64,000 nt of DNA from Cutibacterium avidum ATCC 25577 (GCF_000227295.1 NZ_JH165054.1:1548550-1612549); one strand, 5' to 3'. Positions 8,433 to 17,840 are shown, counted from the first letter of the stretch. Translations and numbers: made by a program. The notes: generated from the letters alone by a model not told the origin.

Positions 8433-9101
8433 ATGCGTGAGAGCTACCACGACGAGCTCAATGCCACCAGCGGCAGGATCTTGACGATGGCCGAGTTGGT
8501 TCGGGTTGCCGTCAAGGACGCCACTGAGGCTCTCATTGGTGCGGACCTGACCACTGCTGAGCGCGTCATCTCCGATGACTCGAAGGTCGACGCCCTGAAC
8601 GAGGAGATCGAGCGTCGTTGCTTCGACCTGCTTGCCCGTCAGGCTCCGGTCGCCGGCGAGCTGCGCACGGTCGTCGCGGTCCTGCGGATGTGCTACGAGC
8701 TGGCCCGCATGGGAGATCTTGCTGCTCACGTCGCGAAGATCGCCCGTCTTCGCTTCCCCGAGGTCGCCGTGCCTCCGCAGGTCGCCGATCAGTTCGTCGA
8801 GATGTCGAGGATCGCGGATTCCATGATCGCGAAAGCCGAGAAGACGCTGGCGGATCGTGACGCGCAGGCCGCGGAGTTCTTGGCGTCCGAGGATTCCAAG
8901 ATGGATGAGCTGCGGCGCGACCAGTTCCGCCTGCTCCTGGGCGATGACTGGACCTACGGCGTCGAGAGCGCGGTCGACACGGCGTTGCTCGGTCGCTACT
9001 ACGAACGCATTGCCGATCACGCGGTCGCCGTCGGCTCCCGAGTCATCTACATCGTCACCGGCAAGGCGCCGGCTGGCGAGGACTGGCCCAGCGCCTACTG
9101 A
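8433..9101 (+). CDS. phoU: Phosphate-specific transport regulator PhoU
   Basis: The 222-residue protein has the two repeated three-helix units of PhoU, with the metal-binding-type motifs EIERRCFDLLARQAPVAGE in the first half and RRDQFRLL with RYYERIADHAV in the second. It normally links the Pst transporter to the phosphate sensor kinase. ATG at 8433 follows GGAAGGA; the frame is open 25 codons upstream. It is divergent from senX3-regX3 with a Pho-box-like repeat between them. Confidence 0.93.
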   Translation: MRESYHDELNATSGRILTMAELVRVAVKDATEALIGADLTTAERVISDDSKVDALNEEIERRCFDLLARQAPVAGELRTVVAVLRMCYELARMGDLAAHVAKIARLRFPEVAVPPQVADQFVEMSRIADSMIAKAEKTLADRDAQAAEFLASEDSKMDELRRDQFRLLLGDDWTYGVESAVDTALLGRYYERIADHAVAVGSRVIYIVTGKAPAGEDWPSAY

Positions 9102-9121
9102 TCATATCGACACGTCACGAC

Positions 9122-9157
9122 CCCCCACGCCGGTGTGTTCCGTCGGCGAAATGGGGG
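9122..9157 (+). terminator. Probable phoU terminator
   Basis: CCCCCA plus CGCCG pairs with CGGCG plus TGGGGG around an 11-base loop, 20 bases after the phoU stop. The stem has a small internal loop and there is no long T-run. Confidence 0.5.
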
Positions 9158-9259
9158 TTGCCGTGTTTCGAATTGGGATCGCTTGTACTCAGTACATACA
9201 ATCGAGATGCCCAACTCGCCGTGGTACACGGCTGATAATTGTCAGTGAGGTCTTGTCAC

Positions 9260-10324
9260 ATGGCTTTTGCCTTCCGCAGAAAAACGATGGCTGGAGCTGT
9301 TGTTCTCGTCACCACCGTTTCGATGGCCATCGCAGGATGTGCCACGAACGATCCGGAGTCTGTCAACTCCCCGTCGAAGTCGGCTGCCAGCGCGGCCCAG
9401 TCTTCGAAGGCGCCGGCATCCAAGACTCCCGGGGCCAAGCCCAGCGTCTCGAGTGGCGCGAATGCGCCAGCGGGAATGCCGAGTGGTCCGGTGCCTTCCG
9501 GTAAATTCGGCGTCGGTGCCGCTGTGACGAAGCCGGATTGCGCGGAGCCCCCGTCGAACTACTCGTCCCTCAAGGCCCCCGGCACCGTCGTCAAGGACAT
9601 TGACGGTCTGGAGCCCGGCACGAACCATGGAACGGCTGCTGACAAGTACGCCTACCCGGCTGCTGTTGTGAATCAGTGGCTGAAGAAGCCCTCCACTCAG
9701 CCCAAGAACAAGAAGATCGTCTTCGTGACCTTCGACGACGGTCCGACGACCAAATTCACCGGTGAGCAGCTCGACAACCTCGAGAAGGCCGGTGCCCGCG
9801 CGACCTTCTTCATGATCGCCCCGCAGCTGCGTGACGTGAACAAGGAGATGCTCAGCCGTTCGCTCAAGATGGGCAACGCCCTCGCCATACACTCCTACTC
9901 GCACGACTACAATTACCTCTACCCCGGCCAGGCCGCCGACGCCAAGCACATTGGCTGCGACTGGGACTGGGCCACCGCCCAGACGCGCGCGATCCTGGGA
10001 TCGAACTACTACTCCTCGGCCTTCCGCTACCCGGGAGGCCACATGTCCTGGCACAAGCTCGCGGCGGCTGACCAGGCTCTGGCCAAGCGCGGCGTTGCCT
10101 GGATCGACTGGAACGCCATGAGCGGCGATGCTGACGTCCAGCGTCCCAAGACCGTCGACGGTTACCTGAAGATGGTCAAGAAGACCATCAACGAGTCCGG
10201 GGACCCGAATGTCGTCGTCATCCTCAACCATGACACTTACGGAAAGCAGATGACGACCGAAGCCATGCCATCCATTCTCAAGTGGCTCAAGAGCGAGGGC
10301 TACGAGTTCGGCGTGATCGCCTGA
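9260..10324 (+). CDS. Polysaccharide (peptidoglycan) deacetylase lipoprotein
   Basis: The 354-residue protein has a lipobox AIAGC with Cys27, a Ser/Pro/Lys-rich linker (about 30-95) and a NodB-type deacetylase domain. The motifs are TFDDGP at 157-162 (catalytic and metal Asp), HSYSHD with His211 and His215, FRYPGG, WIDWNAMSGD and ILNHD. This is the metal-dependent N-deacetylase family that modifies cell-wall or capsular GlcNAc. ATG at 9260 has GAGG upstream. GTACTCAGTAC (9185-9195) and a GATAAT hexamer (9234-9239) in the upstream 150 bases may belong to its promoter. Confidence 0.9.
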   Translation: MAFAFRRKTMAGAVVLVTTVSMAIAGCATNDPESVNSPSKSAASAAQSSKAPASKTPGAKPSVSSGANAPAGMPSGPVPSGKFGVGAAVTKPDCAEPPSNYSSLKAPGTVVKDIDGLEPGTNHGTAADKYAYPAAVVNQWLKKPSTQPKNKKIVFVTFDDGPTTKFTGEQLDNLEKAGARATFFMIAPQLRDVNKEMLSRSLKMGNALAIHSYSHDYNYLYPGQAADAKHIGCDWDWATAQTRAILGSNYYSSAFRYPGGHMSWHKLAAADQALAKRGVAWIDWNAMSGDADVQRPKTVDGYLKMVKKTINESGDPNVVVILNHDTYGKQMTTEAMPSILKWLKSEGYEFGVIA

Positions 10325-10339
10325 TCCCTCTCCTCTGCA

Positions 10340-10384
10340 CATGGAGCGGCGCCCCGGAGATAAGCTCCGGGGCGCCGCTCCATG
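10340..10384. terminator. Long perfect hairpin between the deacetylase gene and gpmA
   Basis: Arms of 19 bases (10340-10358 and 10366-10384, starting CATGGAGCGGCG) pair perfectly around a seven-base loop between two convergent genes. No T-run follows on either strand. Confidence 0.6.
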
Positions 10385-10414
10385 TGGTCTCAGGCCTTGA
10401 AAGCCGTCACGAAC

Positions 10415-11164
10415 TCACTTGCTTCCCTGGTTGGCAACGGCCTTGGCGCCGGCGGCAGCAGCCTCCGGGTCGAGGTAGCGACCACCCTTGGTGACGGGCT
10501 TCAGGTCATCGTCAAGCTCGTAGAGCAGCGGGATACCGGTCGGGATGTTGAGCCCGGCGATGTCCTCGTCGCTGATCTCGTCGAGGTGCTTGACGAGGGC
10601 GCGCAGGGAGTTGCCGTGGGCAGCCACCAGCACCGTCTTACCGGCCGCGAGGTCAGCAGCGATGTCGGAGGTGAAGTACGGCACCATACGGGCCACGACG
10701 TCCTTGAGGCACTCGGCGACGGGACGCTCGGCCTCCGGGATGTCGGCATAGCGCGGGTCATTGAACTGGCTGTACTCACCATCGTGCTCGAGGTCCGGCG
10801 GACGGACGTCGTAGGAACGGCGCCAGGCCATGAACTGGTCGTTGCCGTACTTCTCCTTGGTCTCGGCCTTGTTCAGCCCTTGCAGAGCGCCGTAGTGACG
10901 CTCGTTGAGGCGCCAGGAGCGACGCACCGGGATCCAGTGACGATCACAGCCGTCTAGGGCCAGGTAGGCGGTGTGGATGGCGCGACGCAACAGAGAGGTG
11001 TGGACGACGTCAGGAAGGAGGTTCTCCTCCTTGAGCAGGTCGGCGGCGTGACGGGCCTCGCCCTCGCCCTTCTCGTTGAGATCGACGTCCACCCAGCCGG
11101 TGAAGAGGTTCTTGGAGTTCCACTCGCTCTCGCCGTGGCGGAGCAGGATGAGCTTTGCAGTCAT
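10415..11164 (-). CDS. gpmA: 2,3-bisphosphoglycerate-dependent phosphoglycerate mutase
   Basis: The glycolytic enzyme interconverts 3- and 2-phosphoglycerate. The 249 residues are typical. The phospho-histidine is in LLRHGES (His10), the catalytic glutamate in [10 protein letters not shown], and the second histidine in [11 protein letters not shown]. The ATG at 11164 has no ribosome site, but TATGGT lies exactly six bases upstream. Close linkage of gpm, senX3, regX3 and phoU is common in actinobacteria. Confidence 0.96.
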   Translation of the reverse strand: MTAKLILLRHGESEWNSKNLFTGWVDVDLNEKGEGEARHAADLLKEENLLPDVVHTSLLRRAIHTAYLALDGCDRHWIPVRRSWRLNERHYGALQGLNKAETKEKYGNDQFMAWRRSYDVRPPDLEHDGEYSQFNDPRYADIPEAERPVAECLKDVVARMVPYFTSDIAADLAAGKTVLVAAHGNSLRALVKHLDEISDEDIAGLNIPTGIPLLYELDDDLKPVTKGGRYLDPEAAAAGAKAVANQGSK

Positions 11165-11170
11165 GTTTCC

Positions 11171-11176
11171 ACCATA
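11171..11176 (-). promoter_or_regulatory. Candidate -10 element of a leaderless gpmA transcript
   Basis: TATGGT on the minus strand is followed by six bases and the gpmA ATG, with no Shine-Dalgarno between them. Confidence 0.45.
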
Positions 11177-11197
11177 GTGTGCGTCGGTGACGTAGCG

Positions 11198-11662
11198 TCA
11201 GTCGGCTGGCTCGATGGAGTCCAACACCTTCTGCAGAGCAGATCTGACATCGGCCTCGTCGCCGTCCAGGAGGAGCTGGCAGGACGACGGTTCCTGCAGC
11301 AGGTCGATCACAGCGCCGAGCATCCGGACTTGGTTGTGCGGGGCAGTCACCAGAGGCCAGATGCTCAGCCGGGCGTCGAGCGCTCGTTCGGGGTCGTCCA
11401 TGGCGTGAAACACGGTCTTGTGAGCGTTGCGGCACAGGAGGAGACCGGGAGCGACGACATGGTCTGGGTCGACGTGGGGGATCGCTACCTGTATGTGCCC
11501 GAAATCCAACCCAGTGGGATAAGTGGTCTCCCGGGCCTCGGCCGCGGAGAGGAATGACGCCTTCACAAGCCCTTCATCGGCAAGCCGGGAACTGATAGCG
11601 GCGAACAGTTCGTGGGACGTCTCGACGCCCAAGTTCGCGATGATGAGACGTGGCTCAGTCAT
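11198..11662 (-). CDS. gatA: PTS galactitol/fructose-type IIA protein
   Basis: The 154-residue protein belongs to the fructose/mannitol IIA fold, with the phospho-histidine in QVAIPHVDPDHV (His63) and the preceding TGLDFGHI block typical of galactitol IIA. It should accept phosphate from HPr. Its start overlaps the end of the IIB gene by eight bases, so the two are one transcript. No IIC permease gene is nearby. Confidence 0.85.
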   Translation of the reverse strand: MTEPRLIIANLGVETSHELFAAISSRLADEGLVKASFLSAAEARETTYPTGLDFGHIQVAIPHVDPDHVVAPGLLLCRNAHKTVFHAMDDPERALDARLSIWPLVTAPHNQVRMLGAVIDLLQEPSSCQLLLDGDEADVRSALQKVLDSIEPAD

Positions 11663-11960
11663 TCAGCGCCTTGAGGTCGTCGGCGATCTGGTCGGCGAGT
11701 TCGTCGGCACCCACCCCGGTCAGCAGAGGGGTGCCTCGGTACACCTTGACCCCCTCGTCAGGAGGATTGATCGCAGTGGTGACGACGATGGCGTCCGGCT
11801 GGAAGGTCTCCACCTGGGCCGGGACGTTGGCCGTCTTGCACTCCTTCATCGTCGCGGCCACACCTCGATCACGCAGCATCCGCTGCAACTTGTTGGCCAC
11901 CTGGACGGAGGTGGCGATGCCAGTGCCGCAGCAGACCAGAACCTTCTTGTTGATGACCAT
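11655..11960 (-). CDS. gatB: PTS galactitol-type IIB protein, copy 2
   Basis: This 101-residue IIB has the phospho-cysteine loop VLVCCGTGIATS and is clearly paralogous to the copy at 4.4 kb, matching it through VQVANKLQR and the C-terminal LADQIADDLK helix. ATG at 11960 follows GGAGAGG with a short spacer; a longer frame from 12005 lacks a good site. It precedes and overlaps gatA. The roughly 200-base region upstream contains a perfect 12-base palindrome that may be an operator. Confidence 0.87.
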   Translation of the reverse strand: MVINKKVLVCCGTGIATSVQVANKLQRMLRDRGVAATMKECKTANVPAQVETFQPDAIVVTTAINPPDEGVKVYRGTPLLTGVGADELADQIADDLKALND

Positions 11961-12098
11961 CAACACCTCTCCTCGCGTAGATGATGAGTTCGCCTCGTCA
12001 GTCATCGTGGAATGTGGTGGTGGAGGGCAACGATGCCTTCGCTACCACCTGTGATGGGTCCATCATTGTTCACGGGGAGAGCACTGGCCAGCCGCAGC

Positions 12099-12110
12099 GT
12101 GAAATTTCAC
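12099..12110. promoter_or_regulatory. Perfect 12-base palindrome upstream of the gatB-gatA pair
   Basis: GTGAAATTTCAC lies about 140 bases before the gatB copy 2 start, in the only non-coding stretch available for its promoter. It could be a repressor operator; the regulator is unknown. Confidence 0.3.
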
Positions 12111-12163
12111 ATCAATTCGCGACGAACGTGCAGTCGTCTGTGGTGTTGGTGGGAAAGTGCGGT

Positions 12164-13156
12164 TCACATACTGATCTCCCCGGCGATGTCCGTCTCGACC
12201 CACCGTCCCAACTCCTTACCACGCAGTCCCTGGGACAGCAGGAAGACGAGTTTGGCATAGAGAGCTTCGAGGGTCATGTCGTGGGCGCTGATGGCTCCTC
12301 CCTCGGTGAGGGCATGACTCGATTGGTATCGACCCAGCAACACGTCGGCCTGCATGCACTGGGAAGCGACGACGACGGGGGTGCCGGCGGAGATGACGTC
12401 AAGGATGGCGTCGACCAGGCCGGGCTCATCACTGGGGATGTTCCCGACCCCGAAGGCTCGCAGGATGACGGCCTCGGGCAATGGGTCGAGGACTGCGCGC
12501 AGGCGTGCAGCGCTGATTCCCGGGGAGAGATCGACGACAAGGACGTCGTGGCGTCGGTACGGCTTCGGATCCAGCCAGCCGCAGCCGGTCGAGTCGTTCT
12601 CGACCCATTGCCACGGTGCTCCGGTGCGTGCCAGCTGGGGGACGGCGGGGGAGTCGAATCCGTTGTAGGCCCACGACGACAACTTGGTCACGCGATTTCC
12701 GCGCAGCAATTTGTGCCCGAAGAACACCGCGACGCTCCTCAGACGACCGCTGGTGACAGCTCTCAGCGCGCCCGTGACGTTGGGGGCGGCATCGGTCCCG
12801 ACGACTCCCAGCGAGTATTGCGCCCCGGTGACGACGACCGGCTTGCCGAAATTGCTGAGGGCATAGGACAGCGCGGCCGAGGTGTAGGCCAGGGTGTCGG
12901 TGCCGTGCAGGACGACGAAGGAGTCGGCCTCTTCCCGATGTGCCCACAGATCGTCAACGATTCGACGCCAGTCGGCCGGAGTCGCGTTGGCCGAGTCGAT
13001 GAGGTGCTCGAAGCTCAGGGTCTCAAACGTTCCGGCGAGTTCTGTGCCCGAGAGCAGCTGATCGAGCCATCCCGTCAGGTCGGCCCCTGGCGCCAGCCCG
13101 TCCGGGGTGGGGACCATGCCGAGAGTCCCCCCGGTGTAGAGGATGTGGGTACGCAT
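12164..13156 (-). CDS. ansA: L-asparaginase
   Basis: The cytoplasmic-type asparaginase hydrolyses asparagine to aspartate and ammonia. The 330 residues include the nucleophile threonine in LYTGGTLG (Thr11) and the second catalytic motif HGTDTL at 84-89, plus FGVGNIP in the C-terminal domain. The ATG at 13156 has GAGG upstream. It begins three bases after the ansP stop, forming an uptake-and-hydrolysis operon for asparagine. Confidence 0.93.
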   Translation of the reverse strand: MRTHILYTGGTLGMVPTPDGLAPGADLTGWLDQLLSGTELAGTFETLSFEHLIDSANATPADWRRIVDDLWAHREEADSFVVLHGTDTLAYTSAALSYALSNFGKPVVVTGAQYSLGVVGTDAAPNVTGALRAVTSGRLRSVAVFFGHKLLRGNRVTKLSSWAYNGFDSPAVPQLARTGAPWQWVENDSTGCGWLDPKPYRRHDVLVVDLSPGISAARLRAVLDPLPEAVILRAFGVGNIPSDEPGLVDAILDVISAGTPVVVASQCMQADVLLGRYQSSHALTEGGAISAHDMTLEALYAKLVFLLSQGLRGKELGRWVETDIAGEISM

Positions 13157-13159
13157 GAC

Positions 13160-14599
13160 TCAAACCTCTGGGGAGTCCTTGACGGTCTTGTCAGACATAA
13201 CATTGTCTCGCACGGCATACCAGCCTATGACCATCGCTATCACCACGAGGGCGAACAGAAGAAGTGTCCAGCGGCCCGAGTGCGTCGTTATATTCGACAG
13301 GACGACGATGATGAGGAAGGCCAGGGAGACGTAGTTCGTCACTGGCGCACCCGGCATGTGGTACTCGGGTCGCGCTTCTTCTCCCTTCTTGACGAGGCGC
13401 AGGAACCGGGTATGGGTGAGGAGGACCATACACCACGTCCCGGCGATACCGATGCCGGCCAGGTTCATGACGATTTCGAATGCGCTCTCAGGCAGGAAAG
13501 CGCTGAGAGCCACGCCAATGAGACCCAGCGACGCCGTGATGATGATCCCGCCAGCAGGAACCTGATGTTGGTTGAGTTTCGCGGCGATCTTCGGAGCCTC
13601 ACCAGCCATCGCGAGGGACCGCAACGTGCGTCCGGTGGAGTAGAGGCCAGCGTTGAGCGAACTCAGGGCCGCGGTGAGCACGATGATCTGAATGACGTCG
13701 CCAGCGTGGGGAATACCGATCCCGGTGAAGAACGTCACGAACGGTGACTCATTGGCCGAGTAGGCGGTGTAAGGGAGGACGAGGGCCATGAGGACGACCG
13801 AGCCGACGTAGAAGACGAAGATTCGCAAGATCATCGAGTTGATCGCCTTGGGCAAGATCTTTTCGGCGTCCTTCGTCTCGCCGGCGGCGACGCCGACCAT
13901 CTCCGTGCCGCCGAAAGCAAAGATCACGCCAAGGGTCAGGGCGACGACTGGCGTCATGCCGCCGGGGAAGAACCCGCCATGGCTGGAGATGTTGTGGAAT
14001 CCTGCAGTGTTGTGGCCGACCGGCGCTTCGGTGACGACGGCCCAGATGGCCGCGATCATGAACAGGATGATGGCCGTCACCTTGATGGCGGCGAACCAGA
14101 ATTCCGCCTCGCCGAACATTTTGACGCTGAGCATGTTCAGGGTGAATACCACCGCCAGTGCGATGAGCGCGAGAACCCATTGTGGAACAGGCCGTAGCGC
14201 TTCCCAGTAGTGAAGGTACAAGGCCACCGCGGTGATGTCTGCCATGACGGTGACCGACCAATTGAGGAAGAAGAACCATCCCGTGACGTAAGCGCCCTTC
14301 TCTCCCATGAATTCACGGGCGTATGAGACGAAGGCGCCCGAGGATGGACGCCGAATGGCCATCTCACCTAATGCTCGAACCATGAGGAAGGCGAATATGC
14401 CGCAGACGGCGTAGCTGAGGGCCAGCCCAGGACCTCCCTGGGCCAGACGTCCACCTGCTCCCAAGAAGAGTCCGGTGCCGATGGAACCGCCGATGGCGAT
14501 CATCTGCAGGTGCCTGTTCCTCAGGGCCTTGTCGTAGCCAGCGTCACCCATGTCAACGGTGGTGTCGGTTGGCTTGGCGCCGGGATCACCTTCCTGCAT
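13160..14599 (-). CDS. ansP: L-asparagine/amino-acid permease
   Basis: The 479-residue APC-superfamily permease has about 12 transmembrane segments. The signature IAIGGSIGTGLFLG is at the first membrane helix after a hydrophilic N-terminus, and GLALSYAVCG and YVTGWFFFLNW follow. Assignment to asparagine comes from overall resemblance to the AnsP group and from the directly following asparaginase gene. A strong GAGGAGG precedes the ATG at 14599. Confidence 0.9.
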   Translation of the reverse strand: MQEGDPGAKPTDTTVDMGDAGYDKALRNRHLQMIAIGGSIGTGLFLGAGGRLAQGGPGLALSYAVCGIFAFLMVRALGEMAIRRPSSGAFVSYAREFMGEKGAYVTGWFFFLNWSVTVMADITAVALYLHYWEALRPVPQWVLALIALAVVFTLNMLSVKMFGEAEFWFAAIKVTAIILFMIAAIWAVVTEAPVGHNTAGFHNISSHGGFFPGGMTPVVALTLGVIFAFGGTEMVGVAAGETKDAEKILPKAINSMILRIFVFYVGSVVLMALVLPYTAYSANESPFVTFFTGIGIPHAGDVIQIIVLTAALSSLNAGLYSTGRTLRSLAMAGEAPKIAAKLNQHQVPAGGIIITASLGLIGVALSAFLPESAFEIVMNLAGIGIAGTWCMVLLTHTRFLRLVKKGEEARPEYHMPGAPVTNYVSLAFLIIVVLSNITTHSGRWTLLLFALVVIAMVIGWYAVRDNVMSDKTVKDSPEV

Positions 14600-15020
14600 A
14601 AAGAACCTCCTCGTGACAGGACCGTCTGGTCCAGTACGGGAATGTTAGCGTCGGGGCGGGGCCACTCATCATCTGGGGAGAAGTGGCTCCACAGGCGGGC
14701 CAGAAGGGCACGGGCAGTGGAGTAGCCAATGTAACCGTGTGGTGGGGCGCCGCCGCAGAGATACTCCCGGTCCTCCGGGCTGGTCCACACGGGGGCAGTT
14801 TCGGAGAGCCCTTTGACTCGCCACCGTGAGTCTTCACGCGGTGTTCGAAATCTCGGACGGCCTACCGCAGCTTCGGCTGCATGGCGGCCAGATCCATGGC
14901 GTCACGGACAAGATTCACGCCGAGGGAATCGACATTCCCAATGCAGTCGCAAGCCCTTTCAATCTCCGACGAACCCGGTGTCCTCATGTCTTTTGCTCCA
15001 GCAGAAGGCATCGACAAGAA
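14600..15020 (-). other. Intergenic stretch with possible gene relic
   Basis: Two protein-like minus-strand pieces are visible in different frames. One starts at ATG 14987 (MRTPGSSEIERACDCIGN and on to a stop at 14863). The other, around 14810-14620, contains VWTSPEDREYLCGGAPPHG and a following helix-like ALLARLWSHF block. A stop and a frame change separate them and I recognise no family. They could be a decayed gene upstream of ansP. The rest is non-coding and holds the ansP leader. Confidence 0.25.
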
Positions 15021-15058
15021 CGACGGCCCGTGTTCTTCTCGTGGAACACGGGCCGTCG
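15021..15058 (-). terminator. glyA terminator
   Basis: CGACGGCCCGTGTTC (15021-15035) and its perfect complement (15044-15058) form a 15-base stem with an eight-base loop. On the minus strand the stem is followed by TTCTTGT. Confidence 0.7.
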
Positions 15059-15137
15059 AGAGATCAATATCACATTGTGTGGAAACTCCGTTGGGGGATT
15101 CTGCCAAAAGAACTCCGGCGAGAGGACATCAAAACCC

Positions 15138-16613
15138 TCAGGCCAGATCCAGCCCCGGATAGAGCGGGAAGCTCCCGAGCAGCTCGTCGGCGGCATCATG
15201 GACCTTCTGGGCCACTCCATCGGCGATCTGGTACTTAGCCTTGCCCGGTTTGCCGTTGGAAGCCGTCACCGGGGTAGTGGCCTTTAGAGCGGTGACGATG
15301 AGCTCAGCAACCTGATCGAACTCATCGGCCCCGAACCCACGCGAGGTCAGGGCCGGGGTGCCGATGCGCACGCCCGAGGTGTACCAGGCGCCATTCGGGT
15401 CGGCCGGGATGGAGTTACGGTTGGTCACGACGCCGGAATCCAGCAGGGCAGCTTCGGCCTGCCGACCGGTCAGTCCGAAGCTCGTGGTGACGTCGAGCAG
15501 GTTGATGTGGTTGTCAGTGCCGTCGGTGACGAGTTTGACGCCGCGCTTCATGAGTCCTTCAGCCAGGGCCTTGGCATTGTCGGCGACACGCTGGGCGTAG
15601 TCGCGGAACGCCTGGGTGCGAGCCTCGGCCAGGGCGACGGCCTTGGCTGCCATGACGTGGGAGAGCGGGCCACCGAGGACCATCGGGCAGCCACGATCGA
15701 CGTCGGCGGCATACTCCTTGGTCGTCAGCACCATGCCACCACGTGGGCCGCGCAGGGACTTGTGGGTCGTTGTCGTCACCACTTGAGCGTGGGGGACCGG
15801 GTCCTCGTCACCGGTGAATACCTTGCCGGCCACCAGGCCGGCGAAGTGAGCCATGTCGACCATGAGGACGGCTCCGACCTCGTCGGCGATCTCGCGCATC
15901 TTCGCGAAGTTCACCCGGCGCGGGTAGGCGGAGTACCCGGCGACGACGACGAGGGGCCTGAACTCGCGTGCCAGCTCGGCGACCTTGTCGTAATCGAGCA
16001 GACCGGTCTGCGGGTCCGTTCCGTAGGAGCGCTGGTCGAACATCTTGCCCGAGATGTTCGGACGGAAACCGTGGGTGAGGTGGCCGCCGGTGTCCAGGCT
16101 CATGCCGATGGCGCGCTGGTCGTTGAAGCGGTGGCGCAGGGTGTCCCAGTCGGCCTGGGTGAGGTCGTTGACGGTGCGCGCTCCGAACTCCTCGAGGGCT
16201 GGGGTCTCGACGTGATGGGCGAGGATCGTCCAGTAGGCAGTGAGGTTGGCGTCAATACCGGAGTGCGGCTGCACGTAGGCATGCTCAGCGCCGAAGAGGG
16301 CGCAGGCGTGCTCGGCAGCAATCGCCTCAACGGTGTCGACGTTCTGGCAGCCGGCGTAGAAGCGGTGACCGGCGGTACCCTCGGCGTACTTGTCGGAGAA
16401 CCAGGTACCCATGGTCGCAAGGACGGGCAGGGATGCGTAGTTCTCGGAAGCGATGAGCTTGAGGGAATGACGCTGGTCGGTCAGTTCGGCTCGGGTGGCC
16501 TCCGCAATCCGGGGCTCAACTTGTGCGATCGCGTTGAGCATGGTGCGGTAAGCCGGGGCCAGCTTCTCGGCGATGTCGCGGGCTGTGGGATCGACGGCAC
16601 TGGGCTCACTCAC
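15138..16613 (-). CDS. glyA: Serine hydroxymethyltransferase (long form)
   Basis: This PLP enzyme interconverts serine and glycine with tetrahydrofolate. The 491 residues exceed the usual 410-430. The extra length lies mainly around residues 130-175 (after [15 protein letters not shown]) and at the N-terminus. Key motifs are [20 protein letters not shown] and the PLP lysine in [14 protein letters not shown] (Lys285). I believe related long forms occur in other propionibacteria. The enzyme should still be functional because all active-site segments are present. Confidence 0.94.
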   Translation of the reverse strand: MSEPSAVDPTARDIAEKLAPAYRTMLNAIAQVEPRIAEATRAELTDQRHSLKLIASENYASLPVLATMGTWFSDKYAEGTAGHRFYAGCQNVDTVEAIAAEHACALFGAEHAYVQPHSGIDANLTAYWTILAHHVETPALEEFGARTVNDLTQADWDTLRHRFNDQRAIGMSLDTGGHLTHGFRPNISGKMFDQRSYGTDPQTGLLDYDKVAELAREFRPLVVVAGYSAYPRRVNFAKMREIADEVGAVLMVDMAHFAGLVAGKVFTGDEDPVPHAQVVTTTTHKSLRGPRGGMVLTTKEYAADVDRGCPMVLGGPLSHVMAAKAVALAEARTQAFRDYAQRVADNAKALAEGLMKRGVKLVTDGTDNHINLLDVTTSFGLTGRQAEAALLDSGVVTNRNSIPADPNGAWYTSGVRIGTPALTSRGFGADEFDQVAELIVTALKATTPVTASNGKPGKAKYQIADGVAQKVHDAADELLGSFPLYPGLDLA

Positions 16614-16692
16614 GGATGGCTCCTGTCATGACGGGATGGTGAGCACGAATCTACCCGTCCCAGGACCTACTCGTGGCTGGGGGCCAAAAAGA

Positions 16693-16717
16693 ACGGCGAG
16701 CCCCTTGGGCTCGCCGT
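16693..16717 (-). terminator. Terminator of the eda-kdgK operon
   Basis: ACGGCGAGCCC and GGGCTCGCCGT pair perfectly around a three-base loop. On the minus strand the stem runs into TTCTTTTTGG, a classic intrinsic terminator just after the kdgK stop. Confidence 0.85.
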
Positions 16718-16739
16718 CCGATATGAGTCCCGGTGCCAT

Positions 16740-17840
16740 TCAGCGCTTCGCTCGGGCAGAACCTCCGGCAGCGAGGTTCTCCACCTCGGAACGGGTGGCC
16801 ATGGAGGTGTCGCCAGGGGTGGTCATGGCCAGAGCGCCGTGGGCAGCCCCCCACTCGACGGCCTTCTGCAGGTCTCCGGTCTCCATGATTCCGGCCACCA
16901 GGCCAGCAGCGAAGGAGTCGCCGCCGCCAACGCGGTCGAGGATCTCCAGGTCGGGACGTTCGATCGAGCGCACCAGGCCGGTGTCCTTCGACCACGCGAT
17001 GGCCGACCAGTCGTTGCGGCTGGCAGTGCGCACCTGACGCAGAGTGGTGGCGACGACGGAGATGTTCGAGAACTCCTCGACCACCTTGTCGATCATGTTG
17101 GCGTAGGAATCGACGTCGAGGTTGGAGAGGTTCTCATCGTTCCCCTCGACCTCGAAGCCGAGGCAGGCCGTGAAGTCCTCCTCGTTGCCGATCATGACGT
17201 TGACCAGGCTGGCCAGCTCGCGGTTGACGCGGCGGGCTTCCTCCTGACCGCCGATCGACTTCCACAGGCTGGGCCGGTAGTTGAGGTCGTAGGAGATGAT
17301 CGTCCCGTTGGCGTGGGCGGCCTCCATGACGGCCTTGGCAGTCTGGGCACTGGTCTCCGACAGGGCGGTGTAGATGCCGCCGGTGTGCAGCCAGCGCACT
17401 CCCAATTCCCCGAAGAGGCGGTCGAGGTCAATGTCCTTGGCGCGCAGCTGGCTGGCAGCGGTGTGGCCGCGGTCCGAGACGCCGACGGCCCCGCGAACAC
17501 CGAAGCCACGCTCGGTGAAGTTGAGTCCGGTGTGCACCGTGCGACCGACTCCGTCGGAAGGCACCCAGGTGATGAACTGGTCGTCGACTCCGCCGGCGGT
17601 GATGCGGCCGCCGACGAGGTGGCCGACTGGGTCGTCGACGAGACCGGTGATGACGGCGGCACGCTTGCCGAAGACCCGGGACAGGCCACGGCCGACGTTG
17701 TACTCGCCGCCGCCCTCCCAGACATCGAAGGACGTGGCGGTGCGGATGCGACGCTCACCCGGATCGAGGCGGAGCATCACCTCGCCGAGGGAGACGATGT
17801 CGTAACGGCACTGGTCTGCGGCACGAAGTGTGATGCTCAT
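16740..17840 (-). CDS. kdgK: 2-dehydro-3-deoxygluconate kinase (PfkB family)
   Basis: The 366-residue ribokinase-family enzyme should phosphorylate 2-keto-3-deoxygluconate for cleavage by KDPG aldolase. PfkB features include the N-terminal GEVMLRLDPGERR, WEGGGEYNVGRGLSRVFG, and the catalytic GGGDSFAAG at 305-313 with Asp308 as base. ATG at 17840 follows GAGGAG and overlaps the eda stop. The substrate call rests on the family pattern and on the adjacent aldolase gene. With eda damaged, the pathway may be incomplete. Confidence 0.85.
   Translation of the reverse strand: MSITLRAADQCRYDIVSLGEVMLRLDPGERRIRTATSFDVWEGGGEYNVGRGLSRVFGKRAAVITGLVDDPVGHLVGGRITAGGVDDQFITWVPSDGVGRTVHTGLNFTERGFGVRGAVGVSDRGHTAASQLRAKDIDLDRLFGELGVRWLHTGGIYTALSETSAQTAKAVMEAAHANGTIISYDLNYRPSLWKSIGGQEEARRVNRELASLVNVMIGNEEDFTACLGFEVEGNDENLSNLDVDSYANMIDKVVEEFSNISVVATTLRQVRTASRNDWSAIAWSKDTGLVRSIERPDLEILDRVGGGDSFAAGLVAGIMETGDLQKAVEWGAAHGALAMTTPGDTSMATRSEVENLAAGGSARAKR

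Noticed and set aside
11981-13747. Long plus-strand open frame (about 590 codons)
   Set aside because: Antisense to ansA and part of ansP, both with catalytic or membrane signatures. No domain is visible in the antisense frame.
15507-16631. Plus-strand open frame of about 370 codons
   Set aside because: Antisense to glyA, whose active-site motifs are complete.
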